Part shown: in pieces, positions 12,530 to 24,257 of the stretch
Numbering within the stretch: position 1 is the stretch's first letter
Layout: each line of letters begins with the position of its first letter
Origin: Zantedeschia hybrid cultivar
Lineage: Eukaryota; Streptophyta; Magnoliopsida; Alismatales; Araceae
Length of the DNA: 64,000 bases
Assembly: GCA_030544215.1 (NCBI GenBank)
Contig: JARZZO010000004.1
Location: 20,634,501 to 20,698,500 of the forward strand
Direction: 5' to 3'
Position numbers and translations under genes: made by a program
The notes under the pieces: generated by a model
Database searches by the model: none
Seen by the model: the letters and a program-made list of their open reading frames with translations, nothing else
What the model was told of the DNA's origin: nothing

Positions 12530-13420
12530 CCGCCAAGCAGAGATTCTTGATGAATGACTCGTATTGGCTCAAGGGATGAAGCACAAAAATTCATTCTAGT
12601 TAGGAATGTGAGATGGGTTATGAAAACATAGAGAAAGAGTGTTAAAATAAAAATGATATAAATATACAAAATAAAGGGAACTAGTATGACATAGATTAAA
12701 TAAAATAAAAAATATAAGGTTAAAGTAGTAGATTATGCAAAAAATGATTATTGTTGACAACTACCACAATAGAGAATAACAAAGTGCTAATATAAAAGAA
12801 GAATACAAATATGCAAGTGACAAGTGTGATTAGAGTAGAAAAAAATGATGTAACTAGTTAGATTGTGCTTAAAATAAAAGATAGACAAGTACGACTACAG
12901 ATACTAAGGAATGCAAGAAATGACAACATAAAATAATATACAGGTGAAGCAAAGATAAGAAAGAAAAACATGCGAAAACATAAATTACCAATGCAAGAAA
13001 GACAATATAAGAAAATAAGAAATTATACTAGGAAAAGTAAATGTGCAGATCGCATAAATGAAAATATGCAGGTGAGATGTGTAATTGACGTGGAGATAAA
13101 TGACGCAAATGATTAGATTACCTGCAGATTTAAAAAGATGACAAGAAGAAAATAGTAGTGAAGTGGGTGTGAATAAGTGAGAATAAAAATGTAAAAGCAT
13201 AAAACGATGCAGGAAAAGAAATGAAAGAAAAGTAAAGAGTCTTTTTTTGTTTTGTTTTTTTTTAAGATTTCACTTTGAATTAAATAAGGATTAAGCTAAG
13301 GATATTTTTATCCTCTCAAGTAGTTTCCCACTTGCCTTCATATTTCTAGTAGAGAATAACAAAAAAAGCAAAAAGATGCTTAGACACTCAAGTTGAAGCC
13401 TCCTCAGTAGAATCGTCAAC
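12530..13420 (-). other. AT-rich, possibly the 5' leader of an older Tat-like element
   Basis: No gene is visible. The block lies immediately downstream, in minus-strand sense, of a decayed primer-binding site at 13399-13420, so it is probably degraded internal sequence of the element whose LTR lies to its right. It contains a T-rich tract near 13240-13265. Confidence 0.35.
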
Positions 13421-14859
13421 TTTAGCAACATGACATTTGGATCACTAAAAATAAATTTTGAGAGTCGTCACCTGCATAAGAGGTTCGGGTATTTAAAAGA
13501 TTTGGAAGAATATGATAACAAATTTGACTCCAAGGCTAAGTCTTAACAGAGGTTATGAGTTTGTACTTCGATTAAGTGTGTGGAAGGAATTAGACACCCA
13601 CACACTTCTAAAATTGATCTCGACTAATCGAGCCGACTTATAATAAAACGAACCTTACCAACTAGTGATAAGATCTCTTTTGTAAAGACGCCAACTTACT
13701 AACAAAACGAACCTTATCAACTTGTAATAATATCTCTTTTGTAGAGGTCACCAACTTGCTAATAAAATGAACCTTACCAATTGGTGATAAAGTCTATTTG
13801 TGAAAATATTAAAAAATAAAATATAATCAAAAAAGAAAAAGAAAGAGAGAGAAACAAGATTATGTCGCTAATTTCCACCGACTATCTCATTTTTCACTAG
13901 TATTTGGATGGGGTTAGAATTTAAACTCTATGACTTAGGTTAAAGTCTTTATTCCTATTAGATTTTTAAAGTTTGCAAAAGGGTGGTCTCCTAATATTCT
14001 CCATAGCTTGGAGAAATGAATGGGATGGGGTACTCTATTTATAAGTGAATAGATGACATAGTAACTTGATAATGTGGCGTCATAAGTTTGAATAAAAAAA
14101 GATTGTCTTAACTATCAATAGATGAGAATGATTAATATGATTTTGAATGAGACAAATCATTGATTCTTAAAAATAATGAAGGAAGAGTTTAAAAGGAAGG
14201 ACATATGGACATGTTTAATCCTTGACTTTGAATAAAAAGGAGATGTAACATATTATTAGTTCTTAAAATAGATGAAGGAAGAGTTCAAAGAGAAGAACAT
14301 ATAGGCATGTTTAACTTTTGATTTAGATAAAAAGAAGATATGATATGTTATTAGTTCTTAAAAGAAGTGAAAGAAGAATTTAAAGAGAAAGACATATGAG
14401 CATGTTTAACTTTTGGCTTGGATGGAAATGATATGACATATCATTGATTCCTAAAAGAAGATAAGGAAGAGTCCAACGTATAACATGTTTTATTTTTGTC
14501 TTGATTTAATAGAGTTGTAGATCGGCCATTGAACTACTTTTGAGCTATAGGGCCATTGGACTATATTTGAGTCATGGGGCCATTGGACTATAATTGAGCC
14601 ATTGGGACATTGGACTATTGGGTCAAAGGTGAGCCATTGGGTCATTGGGCTACTGGACTATAGTTAAGTCATTGGGCCAAGGTGGATAAAATAATTTACT
14701 TAGATATGTTGGACTCTTTGCATTTAAGTTGTTCGAATGGACTTGTAAGTTTTAGATATATATGAATGGATATGTCTTTATAAATTTCAGTATTGTATTG
14801 ATCTAAATAGATGTCTATTAGGTCTTCGATCTATGTCCATCGAAAATAGGGTGTTTACA
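13421..14859 (-). mobile_element. Decayed LTR with adjacent primer-binding site (Tat/Ogre-like)
   Basis: On the minus strand this block starts TGTAAACACCC at 14859. It is followed at 13420-13399 by TTGACGATTCTACTGAGGA, a transition-decayed version of TGGCGACTCTGCTGGGGA, the primer-binding site I recall from many plant Tat/Athila-type elements. Just inside the end is GGTGACGACTCTCAAAATT, another sequence common beside such LTRs. The inferred length is about 1.44 kb. No partner LTR is visible, and the Tat element on the left may have inserted into this one. Confidence 0.45.
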
Positions 14860-15299
14860 AGGTAGAAGCCACAGTCCTCGGCAGATCGTGGGTCTCAAAT
14901 TGGGAAGTCGGGCGCTTCTCCTTTCGGTCAATTTGGCCAGAGAATGCGGTGCCTTTCCTTAGTGGGTGGTTGCCTACTTTTGCTCGCAACTCCCACCAGG
15001 AGACAAAAAGAGTAAAACGTGTTTGAATCCTCTATTCTTGGGATCTCGGGGAGTCGGCATCACGGGCCCACTCCTTTCGCCACGTCAACACCCGAGCGAA
15101 CAGTTGCTTTAGGTTAGCTAATTGTGTCATAGCGTGTAGGCCATGGTGGGCTCATTGTCCTGGGCTAAATCTAGTGGAAACTCGCTAAAAAAATGGTAGG
15201 CTGGCCTGATTTGCCCGCATCATGTGGTAATGGAATTGGAAAGTTATTAAAAAAAAATAAGAATTCTTTTAAGCATAGGAAAAGAATAAATAAGAATAT
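14860..15299. other. Compositionally distinct GC-richer segment, unidentified
   Basis: About 380 bases (14860-15240) are clearly richer in G+C than the AT-rich DNA on both sides, starting exactly where the decayed LTR ends. I see no long frame or structural RNA. An organellar insertion or the interior of another repeat are both possible. Neither is shown. Confidence 0.3.
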
Positions 15300-15812
15300 A
15301 ATACCTAAAGTAATACTAATAAAATGGTTAGTAAAGTTAAGTTGAAGGTCTTTAAGAAATTATATCATAAATTAAAAATTCGAGAAGGTGAAAAAGGGAT
15401 ATTTAAGCTAGCTAAAGTTAGAGGCAAAAGGAGTAAAGCTTTAAGCCATGTCAAGTACAAGGATCAAATGGTTCTGGTTAAAGATTATGAGATCCAACAA
15501 AAGTGTATTATTCATTTTGAAAAATTATTAAATGGGAGATTAGTTTAGAGGCCTATCTTTTGAGAGAATCAATGAGTTGATTAGGCTAAATATTTATCAT
15601 CACATCAGCGGACTAGAGTTTCAAAAGTTGGAGATGCTTTGATTAAGAACGACAAAAGTGGGTAAGGCGTATGGTTGGATGGTATATCTATTGAAGTTTG
15701 AAAAGCGTAGCTGATGTAAGTGTCCAATACTTAGTATATATCTTAATAAGATTGAAAGAGTGAAAATTGCCAAATGAGTAGAGGAAAAGTAATTTGGTGT
15801 TTTTTTAAGGTA
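15300..15812 (+). pseudogene. RTE-type LINE fragment (linker and start of RT)
   Basis: A 74-codon frame at 15324-15548 reads LYHKLKIREGEKGIFKLAKV and then KDQMVLVKDYEIQQKC, ending FEKLLNG. This is the pattern of the linker between endonuclease and reverse transcriptase in plant RTE LINEs. In other frames, remnants of the next conserved blocks follow: VSKVGDALIKNDKSG near 15620-15665, DGISIEV near 15680, and KLPNE-RKSNLV near 15765-15800. Each break is a stop or shift. Endonuclease, RT catalytic core and 3' tail are missing, so this is a dead internal fragment. Confidence 0.6.
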
Positions 15813-18800
15813 TTGTTATAAAATGCCACAAACTGATACTTTTCTTATCTTTAGGTTGCTTTAAATTATTTTTCAGTGTGTTTCATACATTGGAGTGTCA
15901 TAACCTGTTGCATTTCAACATCAGTTGACTTATGTAATACTCTTTTTAATTCGCTCTAGTTCCCAACATAACCTGTTCAAAAACCAACATGAAGAGTTTT
16001 AATATTGCTGAATTGACAATTACATATTTTATTTTCATCAAATTCTAAAATTAGTGATTTCAAAAATAATATTTTATAATATTTTACATCAAACCAAATG
16101 ACCCACTAGAGGATCCACAAACCAGTAAATGGAGGAAACAATTATAACTTAGTTGACAAGATGTACATAGAGGGTATGATCTTTGGTTAGCTCTTTTCTT
16201 CTTGTATGTCGCTTTGGACTTTTGACTGTCTAATGTAGAGGATTTTGAGTGGTAATTAACCTCTTTAGTCAATCTTTTCACCCTAAGAATTTTTTTGTTT
16301 CAGAAAAAAATCAATTTTGGAACTCTACAAGATCCACAAAAACCGTGAGAACCCATCAATGGTTCTAATCGAGGGACACCCAAGGCACCTAATATGCATA
16401 ACTTGCATTAGCCTACATGTTAAGATTAAGTAGGCTTTGTGTGACCATTAACTACTTAACCCTTGCATGGCTCAATTTGATAGGCAAACATGGATGGTCG
16501 TTTACATGATAAGACAAACAGTTTTTTACTCACTTCTTAAGTGCCGACCACCTTATCATCCCACAACAACACATCTTCAATTCGCACCAGTCTTGACTGC
16601 TGTTTTGGGTTTGCTTTACAATAAAGAATCTTATGTCAGTTCTTTCAATCAAAGAAAAGACTTGAGAGGGGCTTCCCTTCGCTTGCGTTTCCTCATAAGG
16701 CAACAGCTGGCGAAAGACACGTCTTCATCCCACTGGTCTCATATTAATCAATAGCCTGGATAACTTATTAATCTACAATTCGGATCTCCACTATTTGCAG
16801 AAAACTCTAAACCTGTCGGACAGGTTTAGAGAGGGATCTTTTAAAATAGAGAGAAGATTTTTTTCAGTATAGATTTAGACCGGAGTCTAGTAACATTAAG
16901 AAGTGAAAGATTCAGATATTTGTCGAATTTGAGAATCATAAGTGTTGCTGGACTTCGATCTACACGTGTACTTAGATCCTCTCTCTTCTCTTTAAAATAT
17001 GTGTATACAATCCACTCTCGGTTGAAGTTTGGTCCACCCGAAGGTTAGAGACAAGATCATTTGCATCATGGCAGAATGCCATAGTATGCCTGACGCAGTG
17101 ACTCATATGACATGATAGAAATGTTATTATATGTTTCACTCTTTACTACTCTTTTTGTTACATTAAATTTTCTCACTCAGAGTTGTTGTTTGATATGAAT
17201 CTTATTAAAGTTGTTTTTGGTTTTTTTAAAATTAGTATATTGAACTTTTTACATGAGTGATTAAATGACTACGAATGAATATGACCAAAAAGATGATAAC
17301 AAGTACAGAATAATGTTTTGCATAATTACTTAAATTAAGGGACTATCTCAATTATTGTCCTCTCATTAACACTAAGTAAATAATGTGGGTACGAAGGTGA
17401 GGAAAGAGTACTTTTTTTCAACTAAAATCAACCTGAATTTTTATTAATCAAGATGGCCTTCTCAATTATTTACTTAGAGTTCTGTGTGACAAAATTATAT
17501 AGAAGGCGTGGAGCTCCTTCATTGGTCGGGTTCATTACGTCATTGTTATAAGAAAAAAAAAGAATAAAGCTCTCAAGTCCTGACTTATTGATTGGTGATA
17601 GCCGACCAATTTTGTCGGGAAACATACTGGCCTCCACCTGCGGGCAGATAAGGTCATCTTTAGATTATTTATTTATAGATCCCTGGGCTTTATTGAGCTC
17701 AGGCTACTGTGGTTACTCTTCCCCTAACTAATTGTCGAGTCTGATTCAGTATACAACACGGGAGTTTTGCAATTTAAGTTGCTATCAACTGATTTTAAGA
17801 TGAGAAGACCCTTGTTGGCACAGAATTTTCTTAAGAAAAATTTGTCAGCATTCTAAATAACTATTCAAGCTGGCCTTTTGTACTGCTCGATCACTGATTG
17901 AATAATTACATAAAAATAACCGTGCCCACGTATAACTCAATAGCTTGAATTGTCTAGGTTGCGATCCGATGGTGCACAACATGCGGTGCAGCAAGCTTAC
18001 TGTATGATCACATGCATTAATGCACTAAGTCCTATCCTTAATTAATTAAATCGAAGAACTTATGTGATTTCCTCAAGGCGAAGACGATCACTATCACATT
18101 AGTCTTACCACATTAACACTCAAACTCCACCAGCTCTCTCAACATTGACAGCAATGGCTTTGGAATCTAGGAGACATGCCGAGCCCACCAGATGCTCCAA
18201 GAGGGCACACCTTAGGAACGTTAGAGGTGACCTCTCATATTTCCTAAAAATGTTGCATCTAGTGTGCATAGTACAAGTGTAAAGCTTTGGTTAGAATACT
18301 ATTAGGCAAAACCGGAACAAAACTGCAGCAGCTTTATGTCCTTAGAAGCTTTACGGATCTTTACTACAATTAGCTCATCATTTGAGCATTAACTTACTTG
18401 AGCTTCACGGAACAAGATTTCTATGCTTGCAAGGTCCTGAGAAATAAGAGAACGTGGGGGGAATATGAGGGAACAAGGTTCTTGGCCTTGGGTTTGAATA
18501 ATACTTGTTGTAATGCTTCAGTTCTAGGTATTACAATAAATATATAAAATATTAATTTTTTTAAGTTGAAGCTCACATGCCCTGTATGTTTGTACGATGA
18601 CTCACAAAATTCTTAAAAATTAAAAAATTGTCATTGACTTCGGCTCATTAAGGATATTTTTTACTAGCACTGAGAGTTGATTTTCTATTTTTGAATTTTT
18701 TTGAGATGTTAGATCAATGATCAAACTGTATGGACATGTAAAATATATGTGAGGTCCGACCTAAAAGAAATTCTGAAAGGAATTTGTTTATATTTGCTGC

Positions 18801-19263
18801 AATATGCTCCGTACTGTAGCAGGGGGGCATTGCAACAATAAGGTGCATTACAGCAGGGATTACTCATTGGGTTTATGCTTTGACCTACATGGAATTGGAA
18901 CTTTTGGACTCGGATTCCTTTGATCGTTTGGATCTTTTAACACTCATTGGCCAGATTTCAATACAATCTCCACTTTGTTAGATCAATTTTTCCTCTCCTC
19001 TCTTGCCTAATTAATCACTGGCCAATAAGGATCGATCCTGGAGTTCAGAGAGTTTGGACCTCCATTCCACTTATATAAGAATGTCCAATGTCTTACATAT
19101 TGACAAGGTCATGCATAAGTTATCAGAAACCATTAACACTTCCCCAGTTATAGGGGTAGTAGCAGGCCACCAATATAAAGAATTGCAATTGCATTTGAAT
19201 TCGATTGACTTTCCTGGAATGACTTTGCATGTCATCAACATCAATCTATCCTATTTTGTTTTG
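15813..19263. other. AT-rich intergenic DNA, no gene recognised
   Basis: Frames here are short and lack recognisable domains or coding-like composition. I see no clear terminal repeats or target-site duplications. Confidence 0.5.
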
Positions 19264-20254
19264 TTTTGTTATTTTTTCTTTTGAGAAAAAAAGGAGGGAC
19301 GTAAATTTGAAGGCATTTTCTTCGAAAGGACAAGTCCAAGAATTCCTCCATCAAAAGCCTCCCACTCCATGACAGCCACAGGAATGCATGAGGGAAGTCC
19401 TACTGTTTGGAAGCCACTCACGGGCAGGGTGGGGACTCCTCCCTAGGCCGACCTGACAATGCTTGCCGAAAGCGCAACTGGCAAAGGGAAAACCTGAAAT
19501 GTGTCATCTAACTCTAATTCAGATGGACAATAGATGGAGTTAGGTTACAATTTAATAGCTCCTTCAACGTGTTGAACCTTTGGAGTTCCTTAGTAAACAT
19601 TACCTCTTTCATCATGTCAACATCATTTTAGTTGAAAATGATATCCAAATTGCTTGAAATTGCCCCGAAAGAAATCGAATCCTGGCCCTTCTCACATGAG
19701 GGGGTGGACATGCCAACCAAGGTAGTGATCATTGGCAGTAAATGGACATTTGCCATTGCACCAAGTGCAAGAAGTTCATAAAGATATATAAAATGGACAC
19801 TTGCCATATACATATTCATGATGTTAGAATAGTTTCATATTGGTAAAGTGATAAAATAAAATATGTTCAAGATAATTTTCTTCTTTCTGCTCTTAATCTT
19901 AGGATATGAGTTAAAGGACTCAATAACTTTAGGAGCTTTTGGATTTCGTCTCTATAAATGTAATGAAGACAAAATAAGTCCTTGCATCTGGCATGTTTAG
20001 ATTTTACCTCTCTAAAACTTGATGCTTACTATTAACAAATCCTTTGTGGTTAAAAACTGACTAAATGATGAGATACTCTCATAATATTCTTCAAACCACC
20101 ATCACAATAAACAAAACCTTTTAAATGATCTTAATATCCTTCAGAGAGAGAGAGAGAGTAATTGGGGGGGTTATCCTCCTCCAACACCAATCAGCATCCC
20201 CAATCTGGGTGCCGAATAAGATGTAGAGAGAGAGAGAGAGAGAGAGAGAGTAGG
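19264..20254 (-). repeat. Tandem-duplicated repeat, copy A
   Basis: The block from about 19373 to 20254 recurs at about 20567 to 21437, with a constant offset of 1194 bases. Both copies end in a G-run and a GA microsatellite. Copy A additionally includes the T-rich head (19264-19290) that on the minus strand would be a 3' A-rich tail. A diverged relative with the same head lies at 40078-40560. On the minus strand a broken frame includes VAVMEWEAFDGG, matching VVSVEWEVMDG in the 40-kb copy, so the family may once have been protein-coding. I cannot name it. Confidence 0.65.
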
Positions 20255-20566
20255 GGTATAAAAGTGAACCAATCTTTCACCATGTAAAGTCAATAAAAAT
20301 CGACGAAAGTAAGTAATGCTGATTAAAAGTTAGAGCATTTAAATATGTAGGGATTGATATCAAAATATGCTAGATATAGAGACTTATTCCAAATATAGAA
20401 ATTTGTAAGGATTGAATTTCAAAAACCCTAATTTCAATATAAGGCCATCACCTATAGTTATATTTTCATGTCACACGTCTTGCGTTTTGTCATTATCCAT
20501 TCAACAAAACCTAAATGATCAATATGCATGTAAAAGAGCATGTTAGAATAATTTGGAAGCCACACA

Positions 20567-21437
20567 CAGCCACAGGAATGCACGAGGGAAGTACTACTGT
20601 TTGGAAGCCACTCACAGGCAGGGTAGGGACTCCTCCCTAGGCCGACCTGACAATGTTTGCCGAAAGTGCAACCGGGAAAGGGAAAGCCCGAAATGTACCA
20701 TCTAACTCTAATTCAGATGGGCAATAGATGGAGTTAGGTTACAATTTAATAGCTCCTTCAATGTGTTGAACCTTTGGAGTTTCTTAGTAAACATTACCTC
20801 TTTCATCATGTCAACATCATTTTAGTTGAAAATGATATCCAAATTGCTTGAAATTGCCCCGAAAGAAATCGAATCCTGGCCCTTCTCACATGAGGGGGTG
20901 GACATGCCGACCAAGGCAGTGATCATTCGCAGTAAATGGACATTTGCCATTGCACCAAGTGCAAGAAGTTCATAGAGATATATAAAATGGACACTTGCTA
21001 TATACATATTCACGATGTTAGAATATTTTCATATTAGTAAACTGATAAAATAAAATATGTTTAAGATAATTTTCTTCTTTCTGCTCTCAATCTTAGGATA
21101 TGAGTTAAAGGACTTAGTAACTTTAAGAGCTTTTGGATTTTATCTCTACAAATGTAACGAAGACAAAATAAGTCCTTGCATCTGGCTTGTTTAGATTTTA
21201 CCTCTTTAAAACTTGATGCTTACTATTAACAAATCCTTTGTGGTTAAAAACTAACTAAACGATGAGAATAGTCTCATAATATTCTTCAAACCACCATCAA
21301 AATAAACATAATCTTTTAAATGATCTTAATATCCTTTAGAGAGAGAGAGAGAGAGTAATTGGGGGGGGGGGGTTACCTCCAACACCAACCAGCACCCTTA
21401 ATTTGGGTGCCGAAGAAGATGGAGAGAGAGAGAGGGA
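20567..21437 (-). repeat. Tandem-duplicated repeat, copy B
   Basis: This is a close direct copy of 19373-20254, with scattered substitutions and different lengths of the G-run and GA tract. About 310 bases of unrelated AT-rich sequence separate the copies. The T-rich head is missing. A 63-codon minus-strand frame is conserved in both copies (19628-19819 and 20822-21013). Because the whole block is near-identical, that conservation is no evidence of selection. Confidence 0.7.
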
Positions 21438-21459
21438 GAGTAATTAACATACCAATAGA

Positions 21460-24257
21460 ATATAAATGATAAGAGACAAATAATCAAAGAAATAAATATA
21501 CCATTTATTATCACATAAATTCTAATAATTCATTATATTGTTATAATCAAGATCCTCAAATTTCATCAAATATGCAGTGAAAATAAAATCTCTTAACTTA
21601 CTAAAAAAATGTATAGTACACATCTCACTCAAAATGTCCTACTACATCATTCTAGGAATGTAGTAAATATAAACCTAGATAACTTCTGTAGAGTCTGAAT
21701 CACCACTCCTCAGTAGTCAACTCCTCCTTAGACTCTGAAAATATTTAATAGACTTTATGAGTACAACCACTCAGTAGGCAATCAAACCCATAAAATATTA
21801 AATAATATAATAATTAAAATAAAGTGATAACTAACTAATCATAATTCACAGTTATACATATATCCAAATAGGAACATGATTCATAGTTATACATATATCC
21901 CAAATAGGAACATGATACAAAAGTATGATTACATATACGTTTATCATATCAAATGTATTTTCTAATAGCATGATCAAATTGAATAACATATAGCTTACTT
22001 AGCATGATGAATAAATTAAATTCACATATAACTTATTAATCTACTAGCCATGTAACAAATGTATCACATATTTCTCATATTACATAATGAATGGCATGAA
22101 ATAGTAGTCCAACAAATATGATCAAATTATGGCATATGAGCAAATATAAATCTTAAGTATAGAACAAATTTAAAATAATTATATAAGCAATATGCATATA
22201 GAATTTCAAAGAATAAAATGAGTTCAAATGAGAAATAATAGAATATGAATTTCAGATTATGTGTCAATCAAATCATATCTAACGTGTCATATCAAATTGT
22301 TAACAAACATACACCCAAACCACATAATAAAGAGCTCTACGTGCATATCAAAGCATCTAGGCAATGATGCAGATGTCATGATTACTACGTTGAATCAAGG
22401 GAGTCTAAGTCGCACCCAACTTCAAACCACCAAAACTTTACATATCACCGTCTCCTAGTTTAGTCAGCCGGAAATCAAGATTCCATCTGTTGCCTTCGGA
22501 TTCAAATGCCTTATCCAATACAGATGCTTATACCGGAATTGGGTCCTACATCTCCTTAAGATGAAAATATCTAAATATAGTCATACAAATATAACACAAT
22601 GACATAACAATGAACATAAGATGAATATAGATCTGAAAATTAAATTAATAAAGTGCTACATATATATACAAGTCAAAATACATAGTCACTCAAAGGGCCA
22701 GCGTGGTCATATAGATGAAAAATCTAGACAAAGCTGATGCAAACAGGTTCCAAATATATTTTAAACCTAAATAGAAAATTTTCAGAACTTTTTTTCAAAT
22801 TTCATAATTTTTTGGTAATTATGTCTAATTTTTAAAGTAAAAAAATACATGAATAATCAAGATAATTATCAAATGATCTCAAAAAATAGCCAAACTTTGT
22901 GGGCAGATTCATAGAATTATAACAAACGTAATATAAAAGTTTCATAATTTTTTTATCCGGTTTGATATGATTCCTGACTCCTGATTCGATTCTGAGAATT
23001 CAAATTAAATGAAATTCTAGTAACTCACAAAGTAGGATGAAATAAATATTAAATGAAGTCAAAAAAATTCTAAAATTTTCAAGGACACTAATGATAGCAT
23101 GATAAAGGTCTCTACAAATTTTGGTGTGAATTGGATTTGAATTGAAGGAGTTATAACAGCCGCAAATCCAACCAAACATGTTGCCAAGACAAATTATATA
23201 GATTGGAAAGCCATTAATGGAATATATATCAAGTGATCTCATAAAAATATAAAAAAAAATTGACACATAGTAGACATGATGCACTAACATCTGGATTTCG
23301 AAAGTTCGTCAAAGAACCCAAATCAATCAAGCATCAGATAGCCACATGCTGGCCTTCTGATGGTCGTCAGACAGCCGGTCGACATCAAACATCCACTACT
23401 TTGGTCGTTTGATGGCCAGATGACCGTCGCCTTGGCCTTATGGTATGGACAACCATTGTGCTGGCTGACCACCCACCAAACGCACAGTTTCTCACTTTTC
23501 TTTGTTTTCCTTTGGATTTTTGAGATTTCTCTTAACATAAAAAAGATTTCAAACATCTACAAGAAAATGATTACATAATTTTTGATCTTTGGAAATATTA
23601 AAATATAAATTTTTATTTTAATACAAATTAAACATTCAATAGGTTATCATAGCCTACCATTAGAATACGAAGAACCAATCTTAAATCCTAGCTCCTCTTG
23701 TAGCTACCCACAATTTCTCCCTTGTCTAAGCTCCTTCCCACATACTCAAAGCTTCCAAGGACACAATTTTCATGAATTGGAATCAAATCTCAAAAGAATT
23801 AACTAAGAAACACTTTCTTTCTCACCAAAGAACATGTTCTTACCTTCAACTTGGAGTTGTGTATAAGGGGACTTATGCACGACCCCAAACCTCTATTTAT
23901 ACATCTTCTCCTTTCTAATATTATCCAAATCAAGCTCCTTTCATTGCAGAGTTGGACTCACATAGATGGAGTCTTAATCAACAAGTAAAATGAATATGTT
24001 TATAACTAGGAACCTAAATTGCTACACATAGTGGTTTTCTTAACTAATACTGTTCAAATCAGACCCTCTTAATGATTGACTTAGCTAAAGATCCTTTAGG
24101 CAAAGTTATAGTCCTTTGTATCTTCTTTCCAACTATACCCACTATAAGAATTTTGGAATTTTGTGTGTGAAGTTATCACAACTCCAATATATTGCTATCA
24201 TATAGTTTACAGAGCTTGAAATTTGACCAAGTATTGGAAACCAACTAGTTTTCTAAT
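21460..24257 (-). mobile_element. Old LTR-like sequence, split by the chromovirus insertion
   Basis: The block contains GTACAACCACTCAGTAGGCAA near 21760, a motif type found in LTRs of chromovirus elements. A minus-strand TATA box (TATAAATAG) lies at 23892-23900. A related segment with the same motifs is at 58990-59385. A hairpin-rich stretch lies at 23325-23440. The sequence continues after the 24258-33699 insertion at 33705-33945. Neither true end could be fixed, so the extent is approximate. There is no coding content. Confidence 0.5.

Noticed and set aside
16467..16754. 95-codon plus-strand frame
   Set aside because: No recognisable motif, AT-rich surroundings, and length within chance expectation.
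19628..19819. 63-codon minus-strand frame conserved at 20822-21013
   Set aside because: Conservation follows from the block duplication. It has no domain and ends in repeats.
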